Shown one piece after another: positions 43,552-56,250 of a DNA stretch of 60,000 bases. Numbering within the stretch: position 1 is the stretch's first letter; each line of letters opens with the position of its first letter. Below the pieces are notes generated by a model. That model was not told the DNA's origin. It made no database searches and saw only the letters and a program-made list of their open reading frames with translations. Location: contig OX485803.1 of assembly GCA_950295325.1 (NCBI GenBank), positions 68,589,554-68,649,553 of the forward strand, read 5' to 3'. The DNA comes from Polytrichum commune (taxonomy: Eukaryota > Streptophyta > Polytrichopsida > Polytrichales > Polytrichaceae). A program made the position numbers and the translations under genes.

Positions 43552-45111
43552 GGGCAACGTATTAGCAACATAGCTCTAACATTGTGGGCAAATGCTAAAT
43601 TCCAAGCCTCTTCATCTGAAATGTCCATTACCAGGTTACTCAAGAGAAAGAATTTGCTGGACTTAGACGTTGAAGCACCTCCAACTATTAAGAGAGTCAT
43701 AAAGGTTTACTGCCCTCAGGTTGAGAATGCTACATTTTCTTGGTTTACATTGATGCAGGAACATGGTGCTTTCATAACAGATGATCTTTTGATAGCAGCT
43801 GCAAAGAAATTCTACAACATGAGCCAGAAGGATCCATCTCAAAAGGAGCTACAATTTTCTAATGGGTGGTTGGAGGGCTTCAAGCGGAGGTTCAAGATTA
43901 AAGGCTACACTCGACATGGAGAAGCAGGTTCAGCAGACAACTCTCCAGAGGCCTTACAACGCATGGAGCAGATCAAACTCATATGTTCAAGGTACCAAGT
44001 CTCTGATATTTTTAATATGGATGAGACTGGGTTGTTTTATCGATTAGAGCCAAACCATACACTAGCCACACATCGCCTATCTGGTAGAAAAAAACAAAAA
44101 GAGAGGCTCACAATTGCATTCACCAGTAATGCTGATGGTAGCATTAAGCCGCCTCCTTTTGTTATTAACAAGTTTGTGAAGCCTAGAGCCTTCTCTCAAA
44201 GAAATATTGTGAATCCTCAGAACCTTGGCATTTTGTGGGCAGCCAACAAGAAGGCTTGGATGACAACAAAATTATTTGAAAGGTTTATGCTAGATTTTGA
44301 GGCAAGAATGGTTGCATTGGGCAAGCAGAAGGTTTTGCTTCTTGTTGATAACTTCTCAGGACACCAAACTCCTACCATAAGATCAAGGTTGAGTATCATT
44401 CAATTGGAGTTTCTACCACCCAACACCACTAGCAGATTTCAGCCCATGGATGCAGGAATAATAGCCTCATTCAAAGCCCAATATCGCAAGCGAATGATTG
44501 AGCACAAGATCAATTGTTTGATGTTTGCTCAGAATCCAAAGTTTGATGTGTATCAAGCAGTAGTCATGCTTCTTCATTCTTGGCGACATGGGGTTAGTTC
44601 TGAGACCATTCATAATTGTTGGAATCACACTGGAGTACTATCTATTCTGACCACCAATCAAGCATTACAGGAGGCTCACCAAAAAGAAATGCAAGAAATC
44701 ACCACACTTTTGGAGCGGCTTAGTGTGGTATGTCAAGCAAGCTCAGAGATCTCACCTAATATGATTGCAGAGGAATTCATCAACTATGAAGCTGAATTTG
44801 ACTTGAATAATCCTTACCAACCATCCAATGAGGAATTGATGGAGATGTTCAACCCAGACTCCTTTGTTGAGGAGGAGGATGACACTAAAACTCTTGCATC
44901 TGAACCTATAGCCCCTGTGTGTTACAAGGATGTGCAGTCTTCTCTTCAAACTTTACGTCATTATCTTGAGCAGAGGTCTACTGATGTTATGCATTTGGTC
45001 AAGAAATTAGAAAAGTTTGAGAAAGAGATTGATCACCTACATGTGAATCAGCTCCAGCAGACCTCTATAGATGCCTTCTTCCATCCTAGAGGAGTGGAAA
45101 TGGAGGAGTGA
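43501..45111 (+). CDS. Pogo/Tigger-like transposase (CENP-B HTH + DDE), damaged N-terminus
   Basis: An open frame of 536 codons from a TTG at 43501. The natural start in unit 2 of the duplication (ATG 43477) is cut off by TAG at 43492. The next in-frame ATG is 43621, which would remove part of the first HTH. Seen in order: N-terminal HTH-like part, CENP-B-type HTH (SNGWLEGFKRRFKIKGYTRHG near residues 120-140 of the open frame), and DDE catalytic motifs NMDETGLFY (D174), LLLVDNFSGH (D283) and FQPMDAGII (D317). The last two acidic residues are 33 apart, within the pogo DD29-36D range. An acidic tail follows. No other stop or frameshift is seen. It may still be made if unit 1's ATG is spliced in. 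Confidence 0.88.
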   Translation: MAQKKEILLYRQSHVESGQRISNIALTLWANAKFQASSSEMSITRLLKRKNLLDLDVEAPPTIKRVIKVYCPQVENATFSWFTLMQEHGAFITDDLLIAAAKKFYNMSQKDPSQKELQFSNGWLEGFKRRFKIKGYTRHGEAGSADNSPEALQRMEQIKLICSRYQVSDIFNMDETGLFYRLEPNHTLATHRLSGRKKQKERLTIAFTSNADGSIKPPPFVINKFVKPRAFSQRNIVNPQNLGILWAANKKAWMTTKLFERFMLDFEARMVALGKQKVLLLVDNFSGHQTPTIRSRLSIIQLEFLPPNTTSRFQPMDAGIIASFKAQYRKRMIEHKINCLMFAQNPKFDVYQAVVMLLHSWRHGVSSETIHNCWNHTGVLSILTTNQALQEAHQKEMQEITTLLERLSVVCQASSEISPNMIAEEFINYEAEFDLNNPYQPSNEELMEMFNPDSFVEEEDDTKTLASEPIAPVCYKDVQSSLQTLRHYLEQRSTDVMHLVKKLEKFEKEIDHLHVNQLQQTSIDAFFHPRGVEMEE

Positions 45112-45273
45112 GACTCCTCAATTGTATTTTGGAATTTCATTTGGTATTATAACAATATTTTACTTGTGTTACATTTATACGTGTTATGTTTTGATTTGTT
45201 AAACTCTATATTTCTATAAGTGTTAACAATATTACCACTCCCAATTGTTAACACTTATAGAGGGTGGACTGTA

Positions 45274-45799
45274 CTGATAATTCCTCATTGGAAGATGTGC
45301 TTGTTCCTGTCCAGGACTGTAGTGCATAGTGGGGGCAGAGCTGGGTGGTCTTCAAGAAATCTTGTGGTCTGTGAATTGTAACATAGCAGCTAAAAGAATG
45401 ATTCTAAATAGTTCCAGCATTTGTAAGCTGAATGCTACCATGACGACAAGACACATTAGTTTTATATTGTCAGACGTGTGTGTGAACCTCAAGCAGATAT
45501 TTCCCACGACAATTTTCTTGGTCCCGAGAACGCTGAGTCTTCCTCAACTGAAAGATTGAAGTCAAATAACAGCTTACCCAAACTGCAAACCAACTGCAGT
45601 GACAGTTCCTCAAACTTCAACTACTCTAACAACATAACTCCTTCAAGAAAACATCTGCTAGTCATCTGTGCAACTTTTCAAGTGAATTTCACAAAAAATG
45701 CGTTTACTGTCTGATTTGGACAACCTTGACTTGTGGACATCCTCCACACAAAGAGGGGGCCATCGAACACTTATTCCTTAGAGCATCAAAGTAGTTGCC
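45274..45799. other. Intergenic sequence, nothing recognised
   Basis: Lies between the pogo element and the start of similarity to the MDH-1 3' flank (about 45800). Confidence 0.4.
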
Positions 45800-46311
45800 C
45801 ACAGGCATTTCCAAAGAGATGCATAGCACCCATAAGAGTTCCGAGGGAACATGTCTGCATAGATGTCAAATCCAAAGCCAAAAGTATGGCCTTATAGGAG
45901 AATCGCATCATAGCTTTCTACAACTAAAACCACTCAAACTACAGCAGTGAGTATCATCAGAATCCTATCTAAGAGTCTTCCTGTGTTCTTGATGTGCACA
46001 CAATGTTTGCACTTGTTTCATCATCTCAAGTTATAATCGGCCTACGAATGATCACCACAAAATTAATTGATCTCTTTTCGAAAGGTAAAGAATCTAAAAC
46101 TGAAAGATAAAAACTAAAACTCGTTCCTCATCTTTGTCTAATTAAGCAGACCTACATGGTAGCCTGTAATCCAGAAACATCTCAACAAGGGAATGTAGAG
46201 TGTGACAGTCGGTTTCAAACTTGTCGATTATCACCTAATCCATCCTCACCTCCACCTTCACCCAATACCCTGGCTAGACACAACTCGACAACAAGAAAGG
46301 CTATAACTTTT

Positions 46312-49300
46312 CTAAACAGTGGCAGCTTGCTTGTTAGCAAAAGCAACACCCTTCTCAATGCTACCCTTCAACTCCGCCTTCAAAGCCTCAACAGCCTTTT
46401 TCTCATATTCGGTCAAACTGTTCAAGTCTTCGCCAATGATGGCCTCCACTCCAGCCTTTCCCAACTTCACACGTGTGGCAAAGAATGGCAACTCTGTAAC
46501 CTGATAAGACACCAACCCCTTATTACATTAGCTCTTAGCAATCACTGGTACTGGGACAGGATCTTATTCAAAATTACAATTTGTGTTTTCTTTTTCTCTT
46601 TGATTCTGCACAACTCAGATAAGCTCAACTGGATACATTTAGGGTCATGTGCCATTCAGAGTCAATCATTCTACACAATTTGACTGCATTGATGGACAAA
46701 AGAGTATTCCTGTTGTTCGAACCTCAGATTGCACATAGGCACACTCATAAACATCAGAGTCACCATCCAGAGCACGAATGCAGGACTCAGCAAATCTGGC
46801 AGCAGCATATGCCTGCACATACCAACAGAAATTACACATGTTCATACTCAGTACTGCAAACATGTAGACAATGTGGAATGCAAAAGGCATTATTCATAAA
46901 TACTTCCTGAGTATCTGATACTTTCATGGCAAGGGTGGAGGTTATCCATATGAGCCTTCCAAACTGTGATCCCTGAGGTCAAAAGAGACTGCATATCAGA
47001 AACTAAGGCCATCCGTGCATATCCCTGTGAGAAATGAACAACATTTTGATTGCTTAAAAGATATGCTGACACTCACCATTGATAGGGTAGCAGAACCAGC
47101 ACCAGCCTTTGCCTCCACAACCTCCGTACCAGCATTCTGGATGCGCACTGTCAACTCCTCAATCTCTTCCGGTGTGAATTCCACAGTGGGCTTAGTCTTT
47201 GAAAGCAAGGGTAAGATGGTGATGCCTGCATGTCCACCGATGACAGGAACATCTACATCAATCAACCGCAAGTTCTTCTTCTCTGCCACAAAGGTGTTGG
47301 CACGCACCACATCAAGAGTTGTCACTCCAAACAGCTTCCGTGGGTCATACACACCCTTGGACTTCAGAACCTCAGCAGCAATAGGGACAGTGGAGTTCAC
47401 TGGGTTGCTGATGATGTTGATTATTGCCTGTGCCAACAGACTCAACAAATTACTGCTTTGAACAACTTCCCACCCTTCCTCTGCGAAGTGGTTACTGTTA
47501 TTTTGCATCCAGGTTGTTAAAACTTGTGCAGGTGATGAAGAGTGTGAAACCAGTACAGAAATCAAAAGGGCACAACTACCAGCAGTCAAGAGATAAGTGC
47601 AATCTCTAAACAACACATTCTCTCTTCTGCGCTCTCCTATACATCTGTCACCTAATAATCACCAGTAGCTTATGTGACAAATGCACAAAGAGGCTCAATT
47701 CTTGTCCGTATCATAAGCACAGTTGCAAAATGAACTGCTCTTGCTTACACAACCTCAGGGCCTTACATTGGGAGCATTGTCTGCAACAGCCTCCACAAGA
47801 CTCTTCACGATACCAGCATTGATGTTGAACAGATCATCCCTGGTCATACCAGGTTTCCTCGGGACTCCTGCTGGGATAACCACAAGGTCCACGTCCTTCA
47901 ATGCTGCGGCCAGCTCTGCAGCTCCAGTGTAAGCTGAAACCTGCAAAACACACACACACGTCAACAAGCTGCAAGTAAACTACTCAGCACCTATGAACCA
48001 AGTGTCGTGCTAAAAAGGCACAGCATTTTGTGAGAAAAGCACAGCATTTTGTGAGTACAAGAACCTCAAAGGCGTTATCATAAATATTGCTGCCAGAGAT
48101 GATTTGATTTCAAAGGCTGGTCTCCAGCAATTAAACAAGTAGATTCCAAGGCACACTGTCCTGGTCCGGTAACTGGGGCAAATCGGTAAATCTGTTGGAC
48201 CAATAATGTAATTTTTCTATTGAACTTTGAACGTCAGAAGACATGGAATCGCAATTACCTGGGCAGGGGTATTGCAGTGGCTAAGATCGGCAGCCACACC
48301 CTTCACATTCGCAATATCGTACAGGCGGAGGTCAGAAACGAGGGGAGACATCTTGATGAGAAGAGAAAGTGGTTGACCGATTCCTCCAGCAGCTCCCAAG
48401 ATCGCCACCTTGTAGGTGGACGCCCTGGCTTGACCTGGGGTCACCATTCTATCGACGTACCTGCAGGTTTAACAACTATATTCTGAGCAAGGATGCAGGG
48501 AACGTACGTTCCAAGGATATGGAAAATCAGTTCTCGATCCTCTACACAGCAAGTGAGAACAATAATCTTTATAAAAAAGTAAAAATAAAAGTAAAAAAAA
48601 CTCAATGAAGTGACAGTCTAGAAAAAATCAGCTTTGATGAGGATCGAGCAAGATCTGTGACCAGCTGAGCAGGAGAAGCCATACCTTGCGAAAACAGGGC
48701 TCCTTTGCAGCATCGCCAGAGATTCACCACCAAAGTGGGAGCTGGCAGCCGAAGAAGCACCATTGCTCTTTAGCCCGGAGAAGGAGTTCAATGCCACCTT
48801 CTGGGATTTCACACACATCAACGTCCTGCTAGCCCTGCAGCGAACACCCAAAAAAACCTCGATAAAGATAGGCCTCCAATTCCTGCCACTATCCCGGAAA
48901 ATGATAATTTACAATCCAAGAGGCTGGAACACATTATACGCGTAGTTCTCCATTGCAAGCTCTGACGCAGAGATGGTTTGCGATAATCCACACAGAGCGG
49001 TGCAAGGTTGAATCTCCTGTAGGGACACACATATCGCAAGCAGATGGAACAGAGAGATATTGCACTCCACTCCAGTCCATTCCACTCCGAGGGAGCTTGA
49101 ACAGCCATTTCGTCAATATGATCAAGAATGTCCCAGAATCAAGTCACAAAAAAATTTGTCGCAGCACAGAGAGGTTAACTTGGCGGATCGCACTACCTAA
49201 ATGGCACACTCTACCTCGAAACTGACGCCGACCTACAACCTTTGCAATCAAACCAGAAACGCACTCCTCTCAAGTCCGTATATCACAACTAGCCTACCAC

Positions 49301-49460
49301 TCACGAATCGAAAAATCCACAAAGCGTGAATAATGCCAAAGTTTGAGCTGACCCCTGCTACTGACCTGGAAGAAGTGATGTGGGAGTCAATTGCGCCCGA
49401 GGGACCGCATGAGACTTTGCTCAAGCTCGTGGCACCGGTTGCTGCTGCTGCCATTGCCAT
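46312..49460 (-). CDS. Plastid NAD-dependent malate dehydrogenase, copy 2 (7 exons)
   Basis: Same enzyme as copy 1. Exons on minus: 49366-49460, 48685-48834, 48259-48460, 47767-47940, 47077-47427, 46723-46812, 46312-46500. Exon lengths equal those of copy 1 except exon 1 (95 against 101). All introns are GT-AG and the total is 417 codons with stop. ATG 49460 starts [20 protein letters not shown]. All catalytic motifs are kept ([34 protein letters not shown]). Exons 3 and 6 encode the same residues as copy 1; exon 5 differs at five positions. Introns and about 0.5 kb of 3' flank are also similar, so the whole locus was duplicated rather than retroposed. The frame is intact, so both copies may be active. 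Confidence 0.93.
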
Positions 49461-49860
49461 TGCTAGCGTCCAAGGGCAGGGCCGGGCAGCGCAGCAAGGA
49501 GCGGGTGGAGATTGGCGATGGCGAAAGGGAGGTTAGGGTTCGCAAAGGGGTGCTAAACCCGCGACACAACCACGGCGCGAGAGAGAGAGAGAGAGAGAGA
49601 GAGAATGTGAGGAGAATCTAGAGAGAGGATGGTAATAGGGAGAACATGGCCTCGAATCTTCCTCCCAACCAGTAGTTGGCAGGACAAGCTACCTAATAAT
49701 AGGGCATCTTTTTGGGTTACTGTATGTGGCCGTGGGTTGTAACTTGGGGCCACTAAGCCAAGGGCCACAAGTGGTGACCATGAAATTTTGTTAGCCCAAT
49801 ATGACGTGCAAAGGTCATTGGAAATAAACAAAGTTGTGCCAAGTAAGGTACATTTACGAA
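49461..49860 (-). promoter_or_regulatory. MDH-2 5' flank with (GA)n tract and MITE scrap
   Basis: A GA dinucleotide run lies at about 49578-49604 in the probable 5' UTR/promoter. At 49755-49790 GCCACAAGTGGTGACCATGA resembles one end of MITE family A, but no second end is present. A core promoter is not defined. Confidence 0.35.
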
Positions 49861-50126
49861 CAAAAGTGAGTACACTTTGAACATACTCGTCTTCAACAGA
49901 CAACCACGTACAATTCACATGTTCTTTTTCATATTTGAAAATTGGATATGATACTGTACAAACTTGTGCACATGCATGCAAAATTTCACATTACATTGAT
50001 AGTAAGAAAGTATGTTGCAAAGCCAAATGAGAAGTTATGTACAAATATTCAATTTTGTGCAAGTTGCCTACAATTTTTTTTAGTAATTGATTCAATAATT
50101 CTTACTTTTCAACATAACATCAATTC

Positions 50127-51062
50127 TTCGTGGCATGCTCTCGTAAAGCGCCGTGCAATCTTGTTCATTGGGATACACTAAACACACATGCTCCCACAAT
50201 TCTTGGATACCTCTTGGAAGTGTCGTTTGAGAAATGCCCATAAGTGTTCAATGGGATTAAAATCTGGAGATTGTGCATGTTATTGAAGGAGTTGAAATGG
50301 TTGTGATGCCAACCATTCTTGCACGATTTTGCTTGTGTGTTTGGGATCATTATCATGTTGAAAGACCAACTTACTTGGATCCAGATTGTAATGTTGTGTA
50401 GTGGACCACTAGAAACTTTTGACAATAAAATTGTATAGATGTATATCCTACCTTCAATTTTGTACCATGCTCCTAGCCCAAAAGTTGTCATGCATCCCCA
50501 ACACCGACGCACCACCATGTTTCACAATTTGATGGACATGTTGAGGTCCAACTCGTTCTTCATCTCCAATCCAATATCATGACCTACCAACAAAGTTAAA
50601 CATGTTTATCTTTGTTTCGTCACTGAAAATTACAGGTTTCCAATCATCAATGGCCCAATTCTCATACCTTTGACCAAACTTCGAGCATGCAAGAACATGT
50701 TTACGACTAAAAAATGGTTTCCTTTGTTGCACTTGTGCACCCAATCTAACCTCTCTCAAAGCACAACTCACAATGATGTTAGATCATAATTTACACGTTT
50801 CATATCGAAGTTGTTATATTGTCGCAAATGCAATTCCATGTCGACCTTCAGTAATAAAACTGACATAACGCCTCTTCTCTCGGTCTACAAGAAGTTTTCG
50901 AAGCCCTCCTCTTTGTCTCTCAGTCTCGCCCCTTGCAACCTTCCTCATATGCGCTACATAAGACTGGCTCATGCCCACTAAAGCAATAACTTTGTAAGTA
51001 AAAACACCGTTTCTAAGTTGCACCAAAGCTTGGTGATTAAGTTCTTGAAACAACAAAGGCAT
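50127..51062 (-). pseudogene. Decayed Tc1-like (DD34E) transposase
   Basis: Minus-strand segments read as one broken Tc1-type transposase. An HTH-like start (ATG 51062, LNHQALVQLRNG, VGMSQSYVAHMRKV) is followed by WKPVIFSDETKINMF with the first catalytic D near 50617. After a scrambled middle comes FQHDNDPKHTSKIVQEWLAS (second D, ~50365) and AQSPDFNPIEHLWAFLKR (catalytic E, ~50255). The second D and the E are 34 residues apart, giving DD34E. A TAA stands where Tc1 proteins usually have W before PAQSPDLNP. Other frames are shifted, so it is dead. The same 14-mer AACAAAAGTGAGTA flanks it at 49859 and 51195, but true terminal inverted repeats were not resolved. Confidence 0.82.
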
Positions 51063-51208
51063 ACGGCTACAAACGATTCTACAAATTACACCTCACGTAC
51101 TACGGAACCAAGGCTACACAATGCACAATAAATCTCACAACATTCTTAACTACGCAACGCACATAAAAATGTTTATGTTGGAAGAGTGACCGGAAACAAA
51201 AGTGAGTA

Positions 51209-52940
51209 TTGTAACCCTAACCATTTCAACATTTCTTATTTTGAAAACCATGAACCCTTCTCGCTTTTCGGTTTCACGTTTATGCAATTGATTACTTGGA
51301 CTCTTGCTTTGATTTGACAATGGGAGTTCAAGTTGAGTTTGTGTACAACATATTTAATTTTGTTGGTAATTGTAGCATATCCTACATACAAATCTATGTA
51401 CTCTAACTTATTTTTCATTCATTCGTGACTTTGAATTGAGATATCCTATTATTTAGGCATCTTGATGATTATTTTTTCGTTCGTTTAGGCCATCTAGCCC
51501 AATAATTTCCAAAAAATTATTAATGAAATATTATTGATGTTAGAGATATTGATGAAATAGATATTGATGAAATAGATATCAAATGTATATCAAAGTTGTA
51601 TTCACCACATTTCTTGCTATGTTAAACATTCGATACAATTTATAATAAACTAGAACATATTGGTTATTATAGAAGCAATATTCACATATCATGTACTAAC
51701 AATTGTCATATGTGAGGCATTATGCATTGTCTCTAGCTGGTCACAATTTGATTGTTACATACTTATTGTTAAACTAGATAGAATATTATGAACCCCAGCA
51801 AAACAAATGTTTAACGTACTTCTCATTTCACCATGTCGCATGCCATTATTCATGCATTAATTTTGACAATTCCAACTGCCAACATGACATACACTAGATT
51901 ACAAAAAACTAGATAGATATGGTGGTCGGCAAACATGAAATACAAATATTTGAAGTTGTGATTATTGTGATGTTGATTGTGATGTTTTTATTTGATGTTT
52001 TTGTCCCCAAAAGTGCACATCCCTTATCATATTTGGACAAGTAGTTTCTCCAAATATACTTAAATGTCTGTTTATCGTGAGGGTAACAAGGCGTATTGTT
52101 TCAGATATTAGAGTGCATAATATACATAAACTAGAGGTATCATTTTTCTCTAGTTTGTACATTTAAATATTAGATTTACAAAAGGGGGTCCTAAGGTTCA
52201 AAGAAAAAATTGACAACATATATGCTAGTTTCACCAAATTCACATTTTCATTCATTGTTATCATATGAAATGGTCCTCAATGACTACCCTCTCCACTCTT
52301 GATAGGGTTTGCATTTTGGCTTCTAAGTTTTTATAAAGTGGAGGCTCTTGGATTGCTCTTGAGCTCCCTTGAGTTTTGCCGTTCACATTGTGGCTAAGTT
52401 ATTATGGTCTTGTCTTTGTTTGATTAAAGCAATCCTTGAGTTACATGCTATGAATGAAAACTTTCTTAGTGACTTTCTCATTGGAAAGTGAAAGTGGATT
52501 TATTTGTAACACACACACACACACGTAGTGGGGGCATTTAATCTCACATTCAATTGAAAGTTTAGTATAATTATATGAGTCCAATTTCTAGCATGCCGTT
52601 AGTATGTCTACATTTGTTTTTCTTCACAATCTTCTTGTATATAGGGGGTTTAATTTCATAGTGACTCACACACGTCATTTAGGTTTCCAATGAAGAGGCC
52701 ACCCCCATAAGTTTTGCATATTCTTACTTGAGGAATAGATGTGTTTCTAAATATAATAAGTCTCTAAACCCTCAAGGTACACCTTTCATAACACGTATGA
52801 GTATGGGTGTTAATATTAACTTTGTCGTACTTTGTATGACAAATTAATTATAATTAAGGCGTGTCATTATGTTTCCCCTCATTTTTTTGACTATGACTTC
52901 TTCTAGTATGTTATAGGCCTTGGAGAGTGAAATTTCATTA
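51209..52940. other. AT-rich intergenic sequence, nothing recognised
   Basis: Only a short (AC)n tract near 52510 and simple AT-rich text. ATTGATGAAATAGATAT is repeated in tandem at 51550-51580. Confidence 0.45.
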
Positions 52941-55108
52941 ACTCAGGGCCGGTTTACATCATGGACCACGAAGTCGTCCCAGGGCCATGTAAGAGCATCG
53001 ATTGATTTTTGAAGTTGTCTTGGGACCACTTCGGTTTACACCAAGGCAAGAGAGGTGGTATGATAGGAAAAGGCAAGGGACCATGGCAAAGAAATGTTGT
53101 TATAATGATTTTTAGGGGGGGCTATACATACAATTTTTCCCACTAGGTAAGGCTCACAAGGCACACTTTTCAACATCTATGTGCTATAACAAACCTTGAG
53201 AAGCAAGTATGTCCTCTATGTGCCTTGATCATATCATAGCCCATGAGACATACCGATTCTTCCCTACACTACCCCTTAAACCAACTCCCACATGTTTCAC
53301 CAACAATATGGGACATCTAGAACTCAAGAATTTGAGCACACATGGTGAAGTGGGTTGCAAATAATGCTCAATGTACAACACAAGGTACATGTCACATGTC
53401 ACATGTAAATTACATTGAACATGTACAAATTAAATTGTTCATTTTTTCTTATAATAATTGTTGTGAGAAGATTTGCAAGCCACATCTTCCACATATTCAA
53501 CAAGAAGTGAAGACAAGTGAAGCCCAAGAGAAGACAAGAGAATGGTCAAACTTGATTTTTTTTTCAAAACTACCTTTTTAAGGCATATATTAAAAAAAAA
53601 CCAACACATTCATTGGTTGGTGCATGGTCATTCTTCTTGGTCCACATTCGTTGACATTGAGAGTTATGTTTGAAATTTCAAGTTGCCATGGAGTTGGATC
53701 CTGAGAGGACTAAATTCTATGAACCCTTGGCATTGGGAAATTCAAGTGACGATATGAAGCAATTTGTCTGAGTTTTCACCAATTTTGGAGGACAATCACA
53801 AACATTCATGGACATGGTATGTCTATTGGGGGAGCTATCATGTTTTGTTTCATAGAATTTTCTTTGAGCTGGAATTCTTGTAGTGGATACTTGTTATTGT
53901 GTAATGTAGGACCAAGGACCCCTGAGGTTGTGGTTTGCATCACTCTCATGTGCAAAGTCCTCCTCTAAGGAGAGGCTAATACTAAGGATTATATATACCT
54001 TGAGCCATTTGTGCGAACAATTCATTATTTTGTTAATTCGTTCTAATGACTCAATGTTCTCCCTTATGATGGACACCATAAAAACGTTGTTACTTCGTAT
54101 ACTACACATTTGTTGCACATTTATGAGATAAATCGCAACCGCATTATAGAACACCATGTTGGCACTTTTGGGCATTTCCTACTCTTGTAGTATTCACATC
54201 GATGTTAAGATCATAATTGTGTAAACTTGTTCATGTTGGTGGTTGTTGGAGTTGAATGTTAGCTTGTTTGTTTATTTTATTTTCCATCAATTGCACTTTG
54301 ATTGATGAATTGTCCACAACAATTGTCTAAACTCAAATATTACTTGCACTTATATGTTGCATATGCTTGGTTCACTTGTTTTGATTTAGCATGTTAGCTT
54401 ACATGGCCCAACTGTTACATACAACAAACATTTATTGCTTTATAAGGTACCTCTATTGCCGAACTGCCCAATGATGTCATTTAGCGGGAGTTATGAGAAT
54501 TCATAATACCCTCCGGATTATGCAACAAAAGGTGACCTATCCTAACAAACAAAAATTAGGGCTAGGTCTTCAGGAACATTTATTTCCACTCAACTAGAGA
54601 ATTAGATTGGCCCATGTTAAGTATTTCCACGCTAATTTCCCACCCACACTACCCTAATGAGTCACATCGAATGCTCTCTTAAATCATCCCAGGTATTCCG
54701 TCATCTCATGATTTTGCCAAGAAATTGTGTCTTGATGTCAATCTTCTGTACTTCAGCTGCTGCCTAGGTTAGTTTGACTCCTTGGTCGCGCCATTCGGTG
54801 CTAAAAAAGGTGGTGCAATTTGATTTCTCTTCTCATGCACTTTTACACGATCCTCCGATGACTGCATGACTGTATCGTGCAATGGTTCCTAATTCATTGA
54901 GAATAACACCAGATATTGAATTACTGCGAGAAATTGTTTGTTCGTTCTTGATTATTTTTGAATTAGGGTTTCTGTAATTACCACCGAAAGGGATGAATGC
55001 TCAATTGTAATGGAGTGAAATTGAGCTACATTACATTGGAGCTGCCTGTCGACGTCAAAACAATTAGATTTGGTTGAGATCAGCTCTTTCGATGACCTAG
55101 GTATTGCA
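52941..55108. other. Intergenic sequence with one possible MITE end
   Basis: AGGGCCGGTTTACATCATGG at 52947 resembles the GGGCCGGTTCACA ends of family B, but no right end was found. The rest shows no gene signature. Confidence 0.35.
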
Positions 55109-55336
55109 ATGGGGTTCTCTTCTTCATCTTGCGAGCCTTCATCTGTCACGAGCTGTTTGCTTTGCAATTGTAATGCTGGAAACGATTTCTTCTGCGAGTA
55201 TGTTCCTAGGGAATTGGTGGACTCTGCTAATGAACCAATTAATGTAGTGAAGACGACATATAGAGTAGATGGATGTGGGAAGAGTCTGAGGGGTTTGGCA
55301 TTAGACAGTGGTGCGTATGAAGGTCTAGGGTTATAG
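55109..55336 (+). other. Unrecognised 75-codon open frame, possible exon
   Basis: ATG 55109 to stop 55336. A serine/cysteine-rich start (SSSSCEPSSVTSCLLCNCN) is followed by FFCEYVPRELVDS. No family is recognised. It may be a chance frame or a non-conserved first exon upstream of the pseudouridine synthase gene. Confidence 0.15.
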
Positions 55337-56250
55337 ACTCGTATTCTGGAGGGTGGGGCAACCAAGATAAATTGCCAGAAATAAACCAGAACGGAAACAT
55401 CTCATTACATAGCTGGATTTTTGAATTCAAGACGTGGCTTCTTAATATGTTGTTACTCTCTATCTTCATTTTCTTCTCAAAACCGTGCCTCCTTAAACGG
55501 TGCACAACAGTCAGGGTGCTTGTAATTTACGAAATGAAGTCTTCATCCTTCAATCTACAAGCCGTGTTGCCACAAATTCATTTTGTCGTCTTTACTCCTG
55601 CAGTGAAAGATATCTGTTCTCACATAGAATTTTTGAAATATTTTGCGGTGATTACAGAACAAATCTGTAGCCCCCAAAGTGTTGATTCAGTTGTTAGTGC
55701 AGTTTCATTGCATCCATCTGACTTCTGAGAGAAGTGAAATTACGTAATGTACTATCTGTGTCGGAATTCACATTCTTGTGGCCGTATTCAAGATGTCCTC
55801 ACATTTTCTTTGGTTTCTGGTCGTTGTTGCAGCAATTTAATGGAACTCCATTCATAGTTGTTCCTCCAACAGTTGCAAGGCTGGATTCTGCAAGCCAGAA
55901 CCAACCCGACTCCAGAGACTTCTGTACCACTCTCAAGCACCAATTCATGCACTTCCGAAGAGGATGTGAACATCCGGGGTAGGACAGAATAAGACTCACT
56001 GGGGAAACCAAAACCTCAGTAAAATTCTATCAACTGGGGTGTAGTAGGTGTGTTCATCCTTTTAAAACTATTGATGCAAACAAATTCCAACTGGAGTCTC
56101 GGAGAGGATATGAGCCAGAAGTTCTAGGGAAGATCGCACAAGTATACAGTTGCATTCTTGGAGACCCGAACTTCTGGGAAATTCAATCAACTGGGTTGCA
56201 CTTGGTGTTTCCGTCCCTTCTGATTTTTCCTGGAAAATTTGGTTTTCAAA
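55337..56250 (+). other. 5' flank of the pseudouridine synthase gene
   Basis: A 118-codon frame at 55372-55728 has no recognisable motif. No core promoter element is clear enough to call. Confidence 0.35.

Larger units (their letters stand above)
42511..45271 (+). mobile_element. Complete pogo/Tigger-like DNA transposon
   Basis: Terminal inverted repeats begin CAGTCCACCCTCTATAAGTG at 42511 and end in the exact reverse complement at 45271. TA flanks both sides (42509-42510, 45272-45273), the Tc1/mariner-superfamily duplication. The word TAAGTGTTA is repeated several times within ~110 bp of the left end and recurs near the right end. A long transposase frame lies inside. Both ends and the duplication are intact, so the insertion is probably fairly young. 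Confidence 0.92.

Noticed and set aside
54952-55365. 137-codon minus-strand frame
   Set aside because: It starts at a TTG, has no known motif and overlaps the likely 5' flank of the pseudouridine synthase gene.
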